From positions 1-24,590 of the forward strand of contig JBOGHU010000139.1 of assembly GCA_050742255.1 (NCBI GenBank): 24,590 bases of DNA, read 5' to 3'. Positions 1 to 6,244 of this stretch are shown in pieces. The stretch comes from JBOGHU01 sp050742255. Its GTDB lineage: Bacteria > Actinomycetota > Acidimicrobiia > Acidimicrobiales > CADCSY01. The notes under the pieces are model-generated. The model made no database searches, had not been told where the DNA came from, and worked only from the letters and a program-made list of their open reading frames with translations. Each line of letters begins with the position of its first letter. The stretch's first letter is position 1. The position numbers were made by a program, and so were the translations under genes.

Positions 1-453
1 GCGGTGCTCGGCCGCCTTCTGCCCGGCCCGGCGCGCCGCCCGGCTGCCCGGCCGGGCGGCCTCCCGGGCCGCCCGGAGCTCCAGGACCTCCTCGGGGAGG
101 CGGCTCACGATCACGGTGAGGTGGCAGGTCCGCTTCCGGATCCGCGTGCCCCGGCCCCGTGCCCGGGGCCGGAAGCGGCGCAACGTCGGCCCCTCGTCGG
201 CGTAGCAGGCCGAGACGTAGAGGTCCTCGGGCACCTGGTCATCGTTGTGCTCGGCGTTGGCCACCGCCGAGCGCAGGAGCTTGCGGACCACCTCCGCCGC
301 CCCTCGCTCGCAGAAGCGCAGGATCTCGTCGGCGCGGGCCACCTCCTCGCCCCGGATGAGGTCGAGCACGGGGCGGGCCTTGGTCGCCGACATCCGCACG
401 TAGCGGGCATGGGCCCGGACCCCCGGTGCCTCGTTGGTCCTGGAGGTAGTCAC
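1..453 (-). CDS. rplV: 50S ribosomal protein L22 (3' end outside window)
   Basis: L22 binds 23S rRNA and lines the peptide exit tunnel with a beta-hairpin. I read 151 codons from a GTG start at 453-451, and the gene continues past the window edge. The early part contains VRMSATKARPVLDLIRG, the usual L22 opening around its conserved helix. Further on, PTLRRFRPRARGRGTRIRKR is the tunnel hairpin, followed by the C-terminal strand CHLTVIV. An Arg/Ala-rich tail is still open at the window edge; L22 is usually about 110-130 residues, so this one carries a C-terminal extension, as in several actinobacteria. The GTG start overlaps the rpsS stop (GTGA), which suggests translational coupling in the S10 operon. 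Confidence 0.93.
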   Translation of the reverse strand, partial: MTTSRTNEAPGVRAHARYVRMSATKARPVLDLIRGEEVARADEILRFCERGAAEVVRKLLRSAVANAEHNDDQVPEDLYVSACYADEGPTLRRFRPRARGRGTRIRKRTCHLTVIVSRLPEEVLELRAAREAARPGSRAARRAGQKAAEHR

Positions 454-728
454 CGTCGGGCCCCCCGCTCCTGGCCGGCGTGGTAGCGGAAGGTGCGGGT
501 CGGCGCGAACTCCCCGAGCTTGTGGCCGACCATCGACTCGGTGATGTACACCGGCACGTGCTTGCGGCCGTCGTGGACGGCGATGGTGTGACCGACCATG
601 TCGGGGATCACCGTGGACCGCCGGGACCACGTCTTGATGACCCGCTTGGCTCCCTCGGCGTTGAGCCGGTCGACCTTCTTGAGCAGGTGGTCGTCGACGA
701 AGGGTCCCTTCCCGAGGCTCCGCGGCAT
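450..728 (-). CDS. rpsS: 30S ribosomal protein S19
   Basis: S19 is a head protein of the small subunit that contacts S13 and 16S rRNA near the A site. The 92-residue product opens with MPRSLGKGPFVDDHLLKKV and carries WSRRSTVIPDMVGHTIAVHDG and HKLGEFAPTRTFRYH, which is the whole family signature at normal length. The ATG start lies 12 nt after the rplB stop, behind a GGGAGGGAG Shine-Dalgarno. Its TGA overlaps the GTG of rplV. Nothing unusual is seen. Confidence 0.97.
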   Translation of the reverse strand: MPRSLGKGPFVDDHLLKKVDRLNAEGAKRVIKTWSRRSTVIPDMVGHTIAVHDGRKHVPVYITESMVGHKLGEFAPTRTFRYHAGQERGARR

Positions 729-740
729 GGCGCTCCCTCC

Positions 741-1577
741 CTACCGCCGGGCACCGCGCGTGCGCCGGCGACGGACGATCATAGGGTCGGACCTCTTGCG
801 GCTGGCCCGGGTCCGGCCCTCGGGGCGGCCCTTCGGGGAGGTCGGGTGGCGGCCGCCCGAGCTCTTGCCCTCCCCCCCGCCCAGGGGGTGGTCGACGGGG
901 TTCATGGCCACGCCCCGGGTCTGGGGGCGGACCCCCTTCCACCGGTTGCGACCGGCCTTGCCCAACGAGATCAGCTCGGCCTCGGGGTTGCCGACCTCGC
1001 CGACCGTGGCCCGGCAGTCGAGGGGGACCCGGCGCATCTCGGTGCTGGGGAGCCGCACCGTGGCGAAGTCGCCCTCCTTGGCCACCAGCTGGACCCCCGC
1101 CCCCGCGCTCCGGGCCAGCTTGGCGCCGGCTCCCGGCTTGAGCTCCACGTTGTGGATCGTGGTGCCCACCGGCACGTACCGCAGCGGCAGGGCGTTCCCG
1201 GGGCGGATCTCGGCCCCCTGGCCGGATCGCAGCACGGAGCCCACGCCCACGCCGGCGGGGGCGAGGATGTAGCGCTTCTCCCCGTCGAGGTAGTGGAGGA
1301 GGGCGATGCGGGCGTTGCGGTTGGGGTCGTACTCGATGGACGCCACCCGAGCCGGCACGCCGTCCTTGTCGCGCCTGAAGTCGATGCGCCGGTACCGCCG
1401 CTTGTGCCCCCCGCCCCGGTGACGGGACGTGGTGCGCCCCGCGTTGTTGCGACCACCCGAGCGGGTGGCGGGTGCCACCAACGAGCGCTCCGGACGGTCC
1501 CGGGTGATCTCTGAGAAGTCGGCGACCGTCTGGAACCGGCGGGCGGGGCTGGTGGGGTTGCGCTTGCGCAGGGCCAT
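741..1577 (-). CDS. rplB: 50S ribosomal protein L2
   Basis: L2 is one of the oldest ribosomal proteins. It is needed for subunit association and supports the peptidyl transferase centre. The product is 278 residues, the normal length. Visible signatures are SRHRGGGHKRRYRRIDFRR (about 51-69), the OB and SH3-like core with EYDPNRNARIALLHY, and the C-terminal MNPVDHPLGGGEG, with His230 matching the conserved histidine implicated in peptidyl transfer. The C-terminus ends in a basic RRRRTRGARR tail. The ATG is 4 nt after the rplW stop and rpsS follows 12 nt later, so the gene sits inside a tight operon. Confidence 0.98.
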   Translation of the reverse strand: MALRKRNPTSPARRFQTVADFSEITRDRPERSLVAPATRSGGRNNAGRTTSRHRGGGHKRRYRRIDFRRDKDGVPARVASIEYDPNRNARIALLHYLDGEKRYILAPAGVGVGSVLRSGQGAEIRPGNALPLRYVPVGTTIHNVELKPGAGAKLARSAGAGVQLVAKEGDFATVRLPSTEMRRVPLDCRATVGEVGNPEAELISLGKAGRNRWKGVRPQTRGVAMNPVDHPLGGGEGKSSGGRHPTSPKGRPEGRTRASRKRSDPMIVRRRRTRGARR

Positions 1578-1581
1578 GGCG

Positions 1582-1869
1582 TCAGCTCTCGAACAGCTCG
1601 ATGCGGTCGCCCTCGGCGAGGGTCACGACGGCCCTCTTGGTGTCGGGGCGCCTGCCGTAGGTGAGGGTGCGCCGGTTCCGCTGGCGCTTGCCCTTGCGGT
1701 TGAGGGTGTTCACCTTGACCACCCTCACCCCGAATATCGACTCCACCGCCTGGCGGATCTGGACCTTGTTGGCCCGGGGGTGCACGGTGAAGGTGTAGGC
1801 GTCGGCGTCGAGCAGCCCGTAGGACTTCTCGCTCACGACCGGCTCGACGATCACGTCCCTCGGGTCCAC
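1582..1869 (-). CDS. rplW: 50S ribosomal protein L23
   Basis: L23 sits at the exit of the peptide tunnel and is the docking site for trigger factor and SRP. The body (VIVEPVVSEKSYGLLDADAY, then VRVVKVNTLNRKGKRQR) is typical. I chose the GTG at 1869-1867, giving 95 residues beginning VDPRDVIVEPV. A strong GGAGGAGGTGA Shine-Dalgarno ends 7 nt upstream, and this start matches the usual N-terminus of the family. A longer start at GTG 1890 would add seven residues, overlap rplD by 14 nt, and use the Shine-Dalgarno itself as coding sequence. Confidence 0.95.
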   Translation of the reverse strand: MDPRDVIVEPVVSEKSYGLLDADAYTFTVHPRANKVQIRQAVESIFGVRVVKVNTLNRKGKRQRNRRTLTYGRRPDTKRAVVTLAEGDRIELFES

Positions 1870-1876
1870 GCCGGCC

Positions 1877-2596
1877 TCACCTCCTCCCACCCCGTTGCCC
1901 TGGGTCGGCGAGCCGCCCCGGCAGGGCGGCCTCGGTGAAGACCACCCAGTCGGCGCACAGCACGTCGTAGGCGTTGAGCTGGCCCGCGGGGATGGTCCGC
2001 ACCAGGGGCAGGTTGCGGAAGCTGCGGTCGGCCAGCTCGTCGCTCGGGCCCAGCACCATCAGCACCCTGCCGTCCACGCCCAGGGCGGCCAGGGCGGCCT
2101 GGGCGTCCCGGGTCCGGGGCTGCTCGAAGCCCCACGCCGAGACCACGACCACCCGACCCTCCGACGCTCGGTCCGAGAGGGCGGAGCGCAGCGCCTGGCG
2201 CACCATCTTCTTGGGGGTGCGCTGGCGGTAGGAGCGGGGCTTGGGACCGAGGGCGACCCCGCCGCCCACCCAGTGCGGGGCACGGATGGAGCCCTGCCGG
2301 GCTCTCCCCGTCCCCTTCTGGCGCCAGGGCTTGGCCCCGCCGCCCCGGGCCTCGGCGCGGGTGCGGGTGGAGTGGGTGCCCGACCGGGCCGCCGCCCGCT
2401 GGGCGGTGACCACCTGGTGCAGCACGGCCACGTTGGGCGTCACCCCGAACAGCTCCCCGTCGAGCTCGACCTGGCCCACCTCCGCCCCCCGGGGGTCGCG
2501 GACCGCCACCCGAAGCGCCGGCCCACCCGCCCGGGCAGGCCCAGCCTCGTCACCTGCGCCGGCGTCTGTCTCCCCGGGCTTCGGCCAGGTGCTCAC
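1877..2596 (-). CDS. rplD: 50S ribosomal protein L4
   Basis: L4 binds 23S rRNA domain I and reaches the tunnel with an extended loop. In some bacteria it also represses its own operon. The product is 239 residues. An N-terminal extension of about 25 Gly/Ala/Glu-rich residues precedes the core. The loop holds the diagnostic KPWRQKGTGRARQGS and is followed by the helix with RSYRQRTPKKMVRQALRSAL. The C-terminal part has LNAYDVLCADWVVFTEAAL. The GTG start overlaps the rplC stop (GTGA), so L3 and L4 are probably coupled. The extension is longer than in E. coli; a later start is possible, but I see no better ribosome binding site. Confidence 0.95.
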   Translation of the reverse strand: MSTWPKPGETDAGAGDEAGPARAGGPALRVAVRDPRGAEVGQVELDGELFGVTPNVAVLHQVVTAQRAAARSGTHSTRTRAEARGGGAKPWRQKGTGRARQGSIRAPHWVGGGVALGPKPRSYRQRTPKKMVRQALRSALSDRASEGRVVVVSAWGFEQPRTRDAQAALAALGVDGRVLMVLGPSDELADRSFRNLPLVRTIPAGQLNAYDVLCADWVVFTEAALPGRLADPGQRGGRR

Positions 2597-3243
2597 GATG
2601 CCACCTTCTTGGCCTTGACCGCGTCACGCACCAGGACCAGCGCGCCCCGGGGGCCGGGCACCGAGCCCCGTACGAGGAGCAGCTCCCGCTCGGGATCGGC
2701 CGAGACCACCTCGAGGTTCAGGGTGGTAACCTTGGACCCGCCCATGCGGCCGGCCATCCGAGTGCCCTTGAACACCCGGGACGGCGTGGCGCAGGCGCCG
2801 ATGGCGCCCGGGGCCCGGTGCACCCGGTGGGCACCGTGGGAGGCGGGGAGGCCAGAGAAGCCGTGCCGCTTCATGGGACCGGCCGTGCCCTTGCCCTTGC
2901 TCACCGCGGTGACATCGACCTTGTCCCCCCGGGCCAGCACGTCGACGCCGAGCTCCTGGCCCACCTCGTACCCACCGGTCTCGTCGAGGCGCAGCTCGAC
3001 CAGCCGGACGCCGGGGTCGACGCCGTGGGCGGCGAAGTGGCCCGCCTCGGGCTGGTTGAGCGAGCCCGGCCGGGCGAACCCCCAGGTCACCTGGAGAGCG
3101 CTGTAGCCGTCGACGTCAGGTCGCTTGACCTGCACGACCCGCCACGGGCGGACCCGCAGGGCGGTGACGGGCACCAGACGACCGTCGTCGTCCCAGACCT
3201 GGGTCATGCCCATCTTCTCGCCCACGATCGCCTTGGTGGCCAT
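2593..3243 (-). CDS. rplC: 50S ribosomal protein L3
   Basis: L3 binds near the 3' end of 23S rRNA and helps shape the A-site side of the peptidyl transferase centre. The chosen ATG at 3243-3241 gives 216 residues beginning MATKAIVGEKMGMTQVWDDD, the normal start of the family; the frame is open upstream for 61 more codons but that sequence has no L3 similarity and contains the promoter-like site. Core motifs include FSGLPASHGAHRVHRAPGAIG and GRMGGSKVTTLNLEVV. Normally rpsJ lies immediately upstream. Here rplC instead begins a transcription unit behind its own promoter-like sequence, because about 2.7 kb separates it from rpsJ. Confidence 0.96.
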   Translation of the reverse strand: MATKAIVGEKMGMTQVWDDDGRLVPVTALRVRPWRVVQVKRPDVDGYSALQVTWGFARPGSLNQPEAGHFAAHGVDPGVRLVELRLDETGGYEVGQELGVDVLARGDKVDVTAVSKGKGTAGPMKRHGFSGLPASHGAHRVHRAPGAIGACATPSRVFKGTRMAGRMGGSKVTTLNLEVVSADPERELLLVRGSVPGPRGALVLVRDAVKAKKVAS

Positions 3244-3387
3244 GGTGACGCTGGTCGTCTCCCCCTGTTCAGACGAGCGCTCCGCACGGGGACCCGGCGG
3301 AGCGCCTCTCGCTTGTGCCGCGCGGTATCCCCTGACGGACCGGCGCGGACGCCGATTTGAGCTTCCCGGGCTGGCGCCCGGCGCAGG
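3244..3387 (-). promoter_or_regulatory. Predicted structured 5' leader of rplC
   Basis: If transcription starts about 7 nt after the -10 box at 3394-3399, the rplC mRNA has a leader of about 144 nt. Two inverted repeats lie in it. One is a 6-bp stem with a 4-nt loop at 3366-3371/3376-3381, right after the predicted start. The other is a perfect 9-bp stem at 3277-3285/3297-3305 with an 11-nt loop that can itself pair (CGGG/CCCG). A purine-rich GGGGGAG lies about 15 nt before the ATG. In E. coli the S10 leader binds L4. Whether this leader does so is speculation. Confidence 0.4.
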
Positions 3388-3393
3388 CCACAT

Positions 3394-3422
3394 AGCATAC
3401 GGCCTCGTCGGGCCGCTGCCAA
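3394..3422 (-). promoter_or_regulatory. Sigma-70-type promoter candidate for rplC operon
   Basis: On the minus strand, TTGGCA (3422-3417) and TATGCT (3399-3394) are separated by exactly 17 nt. The two hexamers match the vegetative consensus at most positions and stand out in GC-rich DNA. The site lies between the methyltransferase stop and rplC. It would let the rplC-rplV part of the split S10 operon be transcribed independently of rpsJ. Confidence 0.6.
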
Positions 3423-3460
3423 ACATGGCGGCTCGGTCCCCGGCGGGGCCATCCCTCGTT

Positions 3461-3499
3461 GTGGTGGCCCTCGTGTTGTGGTGGCCCTCGTGTTGTGGT
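3461..3499. repeat. 17-nt tandem repeat, 2.3 copies
   Basis: The unit gtggtggccctcgtgtt occurs at 3461-3477 and 3478-3494, followed by five bases of a third copy. A degenerate piece (ccctcgtt) precedes it. It lies between the methyltransferase stop at 3514 and the rplC promoter-like site. No function is apparent; replication slippage is the simplest origin. Confidence 0.75.
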
Positions 3500-3513
3500 C
3501 GGCACCGCCGCGG

Positions 3514-4542
3514 TCAGCGGCGGCCGTGGGTCACAGCGTGCATCGGGGTCAGCTCGAAGGTGCCCACGGCACCGAAGCCATGCCGGGCCAGCAGCTCGCG
3601 GTAGGTGGACGCCGGCACCAGCTGGTCATCGATCTGGGCCTCGAAGAACTGGATCCCCGACATGATGCGGCCGGGCACCGTCCGCAGCCCCTCGGGCGTG
3701 TCGGGGAAGGGGAAGTCCGAGATCACGAACACCCCACCCGGCTTCAGCGCCCGCTGCACGTTGGCGGTGACCCGATCGAGATCGCGGCACTCGTGCATGG
3801 AGATGTTGTTGGTGACCAGGTCGAACTCGGCCTGGGCGTCCAGCTCCTCGAGGGGGGTGTGCACCAGCTCCACCCGCTCGGCCACACCAGCCTCCTGCAC
3901 GCGCTTGCCGGCGACCTGGAGCGAGTAGGCGTCCCCGTCGGCGCCGACGACGGTGCAGGCCGGGTAGGTGGTCGCCAGCCGCACCACCCCTGCCCCGCCG
4001 CCGCAGGCGGTCTCGAGGATCCGGGCACCTGCCGCCAGCCGGTCGGCCAGGCCGTCGACCCGCTCCAGCCCGGCGGGCACCAGCCGGGTGTAGAAGGGCC
4101 GTCCGGTGCCGGCGACCGCGGCGATCCACTCGTTGCTGGTCCGGTCCCACCACGTGCGCTGGCCGGAGCGCAACGAGCGGTCGAAGAGGTCGAACATCTC
4201 GGGGAGCTCCATGGTCGTGAACAGCCCGCCGATGTAGGCGGGCGAGTCCTGGTCGAGCAACAGGGTGCCCACCTGCGGGGCCAGCCGGTAGGTCGGGCCG
4301 CCACCGACCAGCACGCCGGCCCCGAAGGCGGCGCGACACCACACTCCCGCGTAGAAGGGGTCGACCCCGGCGATGTCGGCCAGCCCGTCGGCCGTGAGGC
4401 CGTCGGGGTGGCGGCCCAGCGCCGCCACCAGGCTCTGGCGCAGGCCCATGGCGATGGTGCGGTGGCCGACGTAGCCGGCGGCGTGGGCGAGCACGGCGCC
4501 CGCCTGGTCCTGGACGGTCGGGGGTCCACTCGTCGTGGTCAC
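3514..4542 (-). CDS. SAM-dependent methyltransferase with N-terminal winged-helix domain
   Basis: This is a predicted class I S-adenosylmethionine methyltransferase of 342 residues; the substrate is unknown. Residues about 15-90 look like a winged-helix or dimerisation domain (TADGLADIAGVDPFYAGVWC), as in plant-type O-methyltransferases and mycobacterial Rv2258c-like proteins. The SAM-binding glycine motif ILETACGGGAG is at 175-185, the acidic strand VVGADGDAYS follows, and KPGGVFVISDFPFPD marks the later strand. The GTG start at 4542-4540 has a GGGAGG Shine-Dalgarno 6 nt upstream. The gene is divergent from the HxlR-type regulator at 4684, with 141 nt between the starts, so that regulator is the obvious candidate to control it. 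It lies inside the split S10 operon and is probably an insertion. Confidence 0.88.
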   Translation of the reverse strand: MTTTSGPPTVQDQAGAVLAHAAGYVGHRTIAMGLRQSLVAALGRHPDGLTADGLADIAGVDPFYAGVWCRAAFGAGVLVGGGPTYRLAPQVGTLLLDQDSPAYIGGLFTTMELPEMFDLFDRSLRSGQRTWWDRTSNEWIAAVAGTGRPFYTRLVPAGLERVDGLADRLAAGARILETACGGGAGVVRLATTYPACTVVGADGDAYSLQVAGKRVQEAGVAERVELVHTPLEELDAQAEFDLVTNNISMHECRDLDRVTANVQRALKPGGVFVISDFPFPDTPEGLRTVPGRIMSGIQFFEAQIDDQLVPASTYRELLARHGFGAVGTFELTPMHAVTHGRR

Positions 4543-4618
4543 GGTCTGCCTCCCTCGTGGGTGCGTGGCGGGTACGAGCTCATGTTGAGACCCGAGCCTG
4601 GCTGCGTCGAGTCCAGGT

Positions 4619-4674
4619 CCTGTACCCCGGCGGTACAGATCCTGTACTCCACTCCCCGGCCGGACCGGGAGTAC
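4619..4674. promoter_or_regulatory. Palindromic operator candidate between regulator and methyltransferase
   Basis: The 141-nt divergent intergenic region contains a perfect inverted repeat, TGTACC-N5-GGTACA, at 4621-4637. The 8-mer core cctgtac recurs 22 nt downstream (4619 and 4641), about two helical turns. A second inverted pair, GTACTCC/GGAGTAC, spans 4644-4650 and 4668-4674. Repeated GTAC half-sites like these are what a dimeric winged-helix regulator of the HxlR type would be expected to bind. I could not place a convincing -35/-10 pair for either gene. Confidence 0.5.
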
Positions 4675-4683
4675 GGTGGCGAT

Positions 4684-5373
4684 GTGGCCTCCTACGGGCA
4701 GCTCTGCCCCATGTCCCGAGCGATGGAGGTGCTGGGCGAACGCTGGACCATGCTGGTCGTCCGGGAGCTGCTGGCCGGCAGCCACCGCTTCAACCAGCTG
4801 CGACGGGGCCTGCCCCGCATGTCGCCGTCGCTGCTGTCCGAGCGGCTCAAGGCCCTCGCACGGGCCGGGATCGTCGTGCGCCTGCCGACCGAGGGCCGCG
4901 GCAACCAGTACCACCTCACCCCCGCCGGGGAGGAGCTCGGCCCGGTCGTCCTGCAGCTGAGCAGATGGGGTTACCGCTGGTTGCCCGATCTGGCCGAGTC
5001 CGACCTCGACCCCGCCCTGCTGATGTGGGACATGTGCCGGCGGATCGACCGGGACCGGCTGTCGTCGGGGCGGGTCGTGGTGCTGTTCCGCTTCGCCGAC
5101 GTCCCGGCGCGGACGCGCCTCTGGTGGCTGGTGCTGGACCCGAGGGAGGTCGAGGTGTGCGAGGTCGACCTCGGCTACGACGTCGACGTCACCGTCGACA
5201 CCGACCTGCGCACGATGACGGAGGTGTGGATCGGACAGGCGTCCCTCGCCGGTACCGTGCGCACCGGGGCGTTGCGGGTGACCGGGCCGGCGGGTCTGCG
5301 CCGCCGACTTCCCGGTTGGCTTGGGCTGGGCGTCTACGGTGACGTCGAGCGGCCCCAGTCGGTCACCGCCTGA
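4684..5373 (+). CDS. HxlR-family winged-helix transcriptional regulator
   Basis: A DNA-binding regulator of 229 residues from the GTG at 4684. Residues 1-100 form the HxlR domain: YGQLCPMSRAMEVLGERWTM, then FNQLRRGLPRMSPSLLSERL (recognition helix region) and a wing with GNQYHLTPAGEEL. Cys8 sits at the N-terminal position used as a redox or electrophile sensor in several family members (YodB, HypR). Sensing by this protein is inference only. The C-terminal half (about 115-229) is an extra domain seen in the longer actinobacterial members and resembles SCP2-type ligand-binding domains, but I cannot confirm that. The ribosome binding site is weak (GGGAG 11 nt upstream). It is one of two intact plus-strand genes in the window and is divergent from the methyltransferase. 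Confidence 0.9.
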   Translation: MASYGQLCPMSRAMEVLGERWTMLVVRELLAGSHRFNQLRRGLPRMSPSLLSERLKALARAGIVVRLPTEGRGNQYHLTPAGEELGPVVLQLSRWGYRWLPDLAESDLDPALLMWDMCRRIDRDRLSSGRVVVLFRFADVPARTRLWWLVLDPREVEVCEVDLGYDVDVTVDTDLRTMTEVWIGQASLAGTVRTGALRVTGPAGLRRRLPGWLGLGVYGDVERPQSVTA

Positions 5374-5410
5374 ACCGGTCCTGACCGCCACGGGGCGCTC
5401 CCCCGAGGCC

Positions 5411-5893
5411 AGACTGGCCGTGCCGGCCGAGATCCCCCGGGGGAGCCGGAACAAGTACGAGTACGACCACGAGCGGGGGGTCATGCGCCCCGACTCTCCC
5501 CCACCGTCCACCCCGCCGACTACGGGTTCACCCCCGAGACCATGGGCGAGGACGGCGACCCCTGGACGCCCTGGTCCTGGTGGAGGACCCGACCTTCCCT
5601 GGGATCTGGGTGCGGGCCCGTCCCCTGGGCGTCTTCTGGATGCGCGACGAGGAGGGGCCCGACGCCAAGATCGTCTGCGCCCCCTGCCCTGACCGGGCGC
5701 TGGACCCGGTCGAGGACCTGGACGACCTCCCCCGTGCGGTGCTCGACGAGGTGGAGCAGTTCTTCGCCGGTCGGAGCCGGGCAAGGGGACCGACACCGCC
5801 GGCTACGGGGACGTCACCTCCGCCTTGGAGGTGGTCGAGACGGCTCGCCGGCGGTACCAGCGACAGCGGCCGGGCCGGCACCAGCACCGGTGA
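5411..5893 (+). pseudogene. ppa: Decayed inorganic pyrophosphatase gene
   Basis: Family I pyrophosphatase sequence is recognisable but broken across three frames. Frame 2 from about 5420 reads EIPRGSRNKYEYDHERGVMR. Frame 1 (5491-5560) reads RLSPTVHPADYGFTPETMG and EDGDP. Frame 3 (5562 to about 5768) reads LDALVLVEDPTFPGIWVRAR, then FWMRDEEGPDAKIVCAPC and a helix ending LDEVEQFF. Frame 2 again (5774-5893) reads EPGKGTDTAGYGDVTSALE through to a TGA. That gives three frameshifts, near 5490, 5561 and 5770. The tyrosine of the usual HYPADYGF is missing, and the stretch that normally carries the catalytic Tyr-Lys pair is deleted at the third break. Most metal-binding aspartates survive in the fragments. 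It cannot give an active enzyme without several corrections. The start is not certain. Confidence 0.88.
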
Positions 5894-5922
5894 CCCAGCC
5901 GTGGACCTTCGGCCCGAGAGCG

Positions 5923-6237
5923 CTACGCCTGTTGGATCTTGATCTCGATGTCGACGCCCGCTGGCAGGTCGAGGCGCTGGAGGGAGTCGACGGTCTTGGC
6001 CGAGGGATCCACGATGTCGAGCAGGCGCTTGTGGATCCGCATCTCGAAGTGCTCGCGGGAGTCCTTGTCCTTGAACGGCCCCCGGATCACCGTGTAGCGG
6101 TGCTTCTCGGTGGGAAGCGGCACCGGCCCCCGCACGCTGGCCTGGGTCCGGACCACCGTCTCGACGATCTTCTTCGTCGACTGGTCGATGATCTCGTGGT
6201 CGTAGGCCTTCAGCCGGATCCGGATCCTCTGGCTCAA
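5923..6237 (-). CDS. rpsJ: 30S ribosomal protein S10
   Basis: S10 is a head protein of the small subunit and also the NusE partner of NusB in antitermination. I start it at TTG 6237-6235, giving 104 residues beginning MSQRIRIRLKAYDHEIIDQS, the standard family N-terminus and length; an upstream in-frame extension overlaps tuf and has no S10 similarity. VRGPVPLPTEKHRYTVIRGP and DSLQRLDLPAGVDIEIKI complete the fold. The start is 7 nt after the tuf stop with no strong Shine-Dalgarno, so coupling to tuf translation is likely. It is the last gene of the str cluster here; the usual next gene, rplC, is displaced by about 2.7 kb. Confidence 0.95.
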   Translation of the reverse strand: MSQRIRIRLKAYDHEIIDQSTKKIVETVVRTQASVRGPVPLPTEKHRYTVIRGPFKDKDSREHFEMRIHKRLLDIVDPSAKTVDSLQRLDLPAGVDIEIKIQQA

Positions 6238-6244
6238 CCGGTGC

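Noticed and set aside
3244..3426. 61-codon N-terminal extension of rplC
   Set aside because: The extension has no L3 similarity, spans the predicted promoter, and the ATG at 3243 gives the standard N-terminus.
4543..5796. Long upstream extension of the methyltransferase frame
   Set aside because: It lies antisense to the HxlR-type regulator and the pyrophosphatase relic. The GTG at 4542 has a strong ribosome binding site and starts a normal-length protein.
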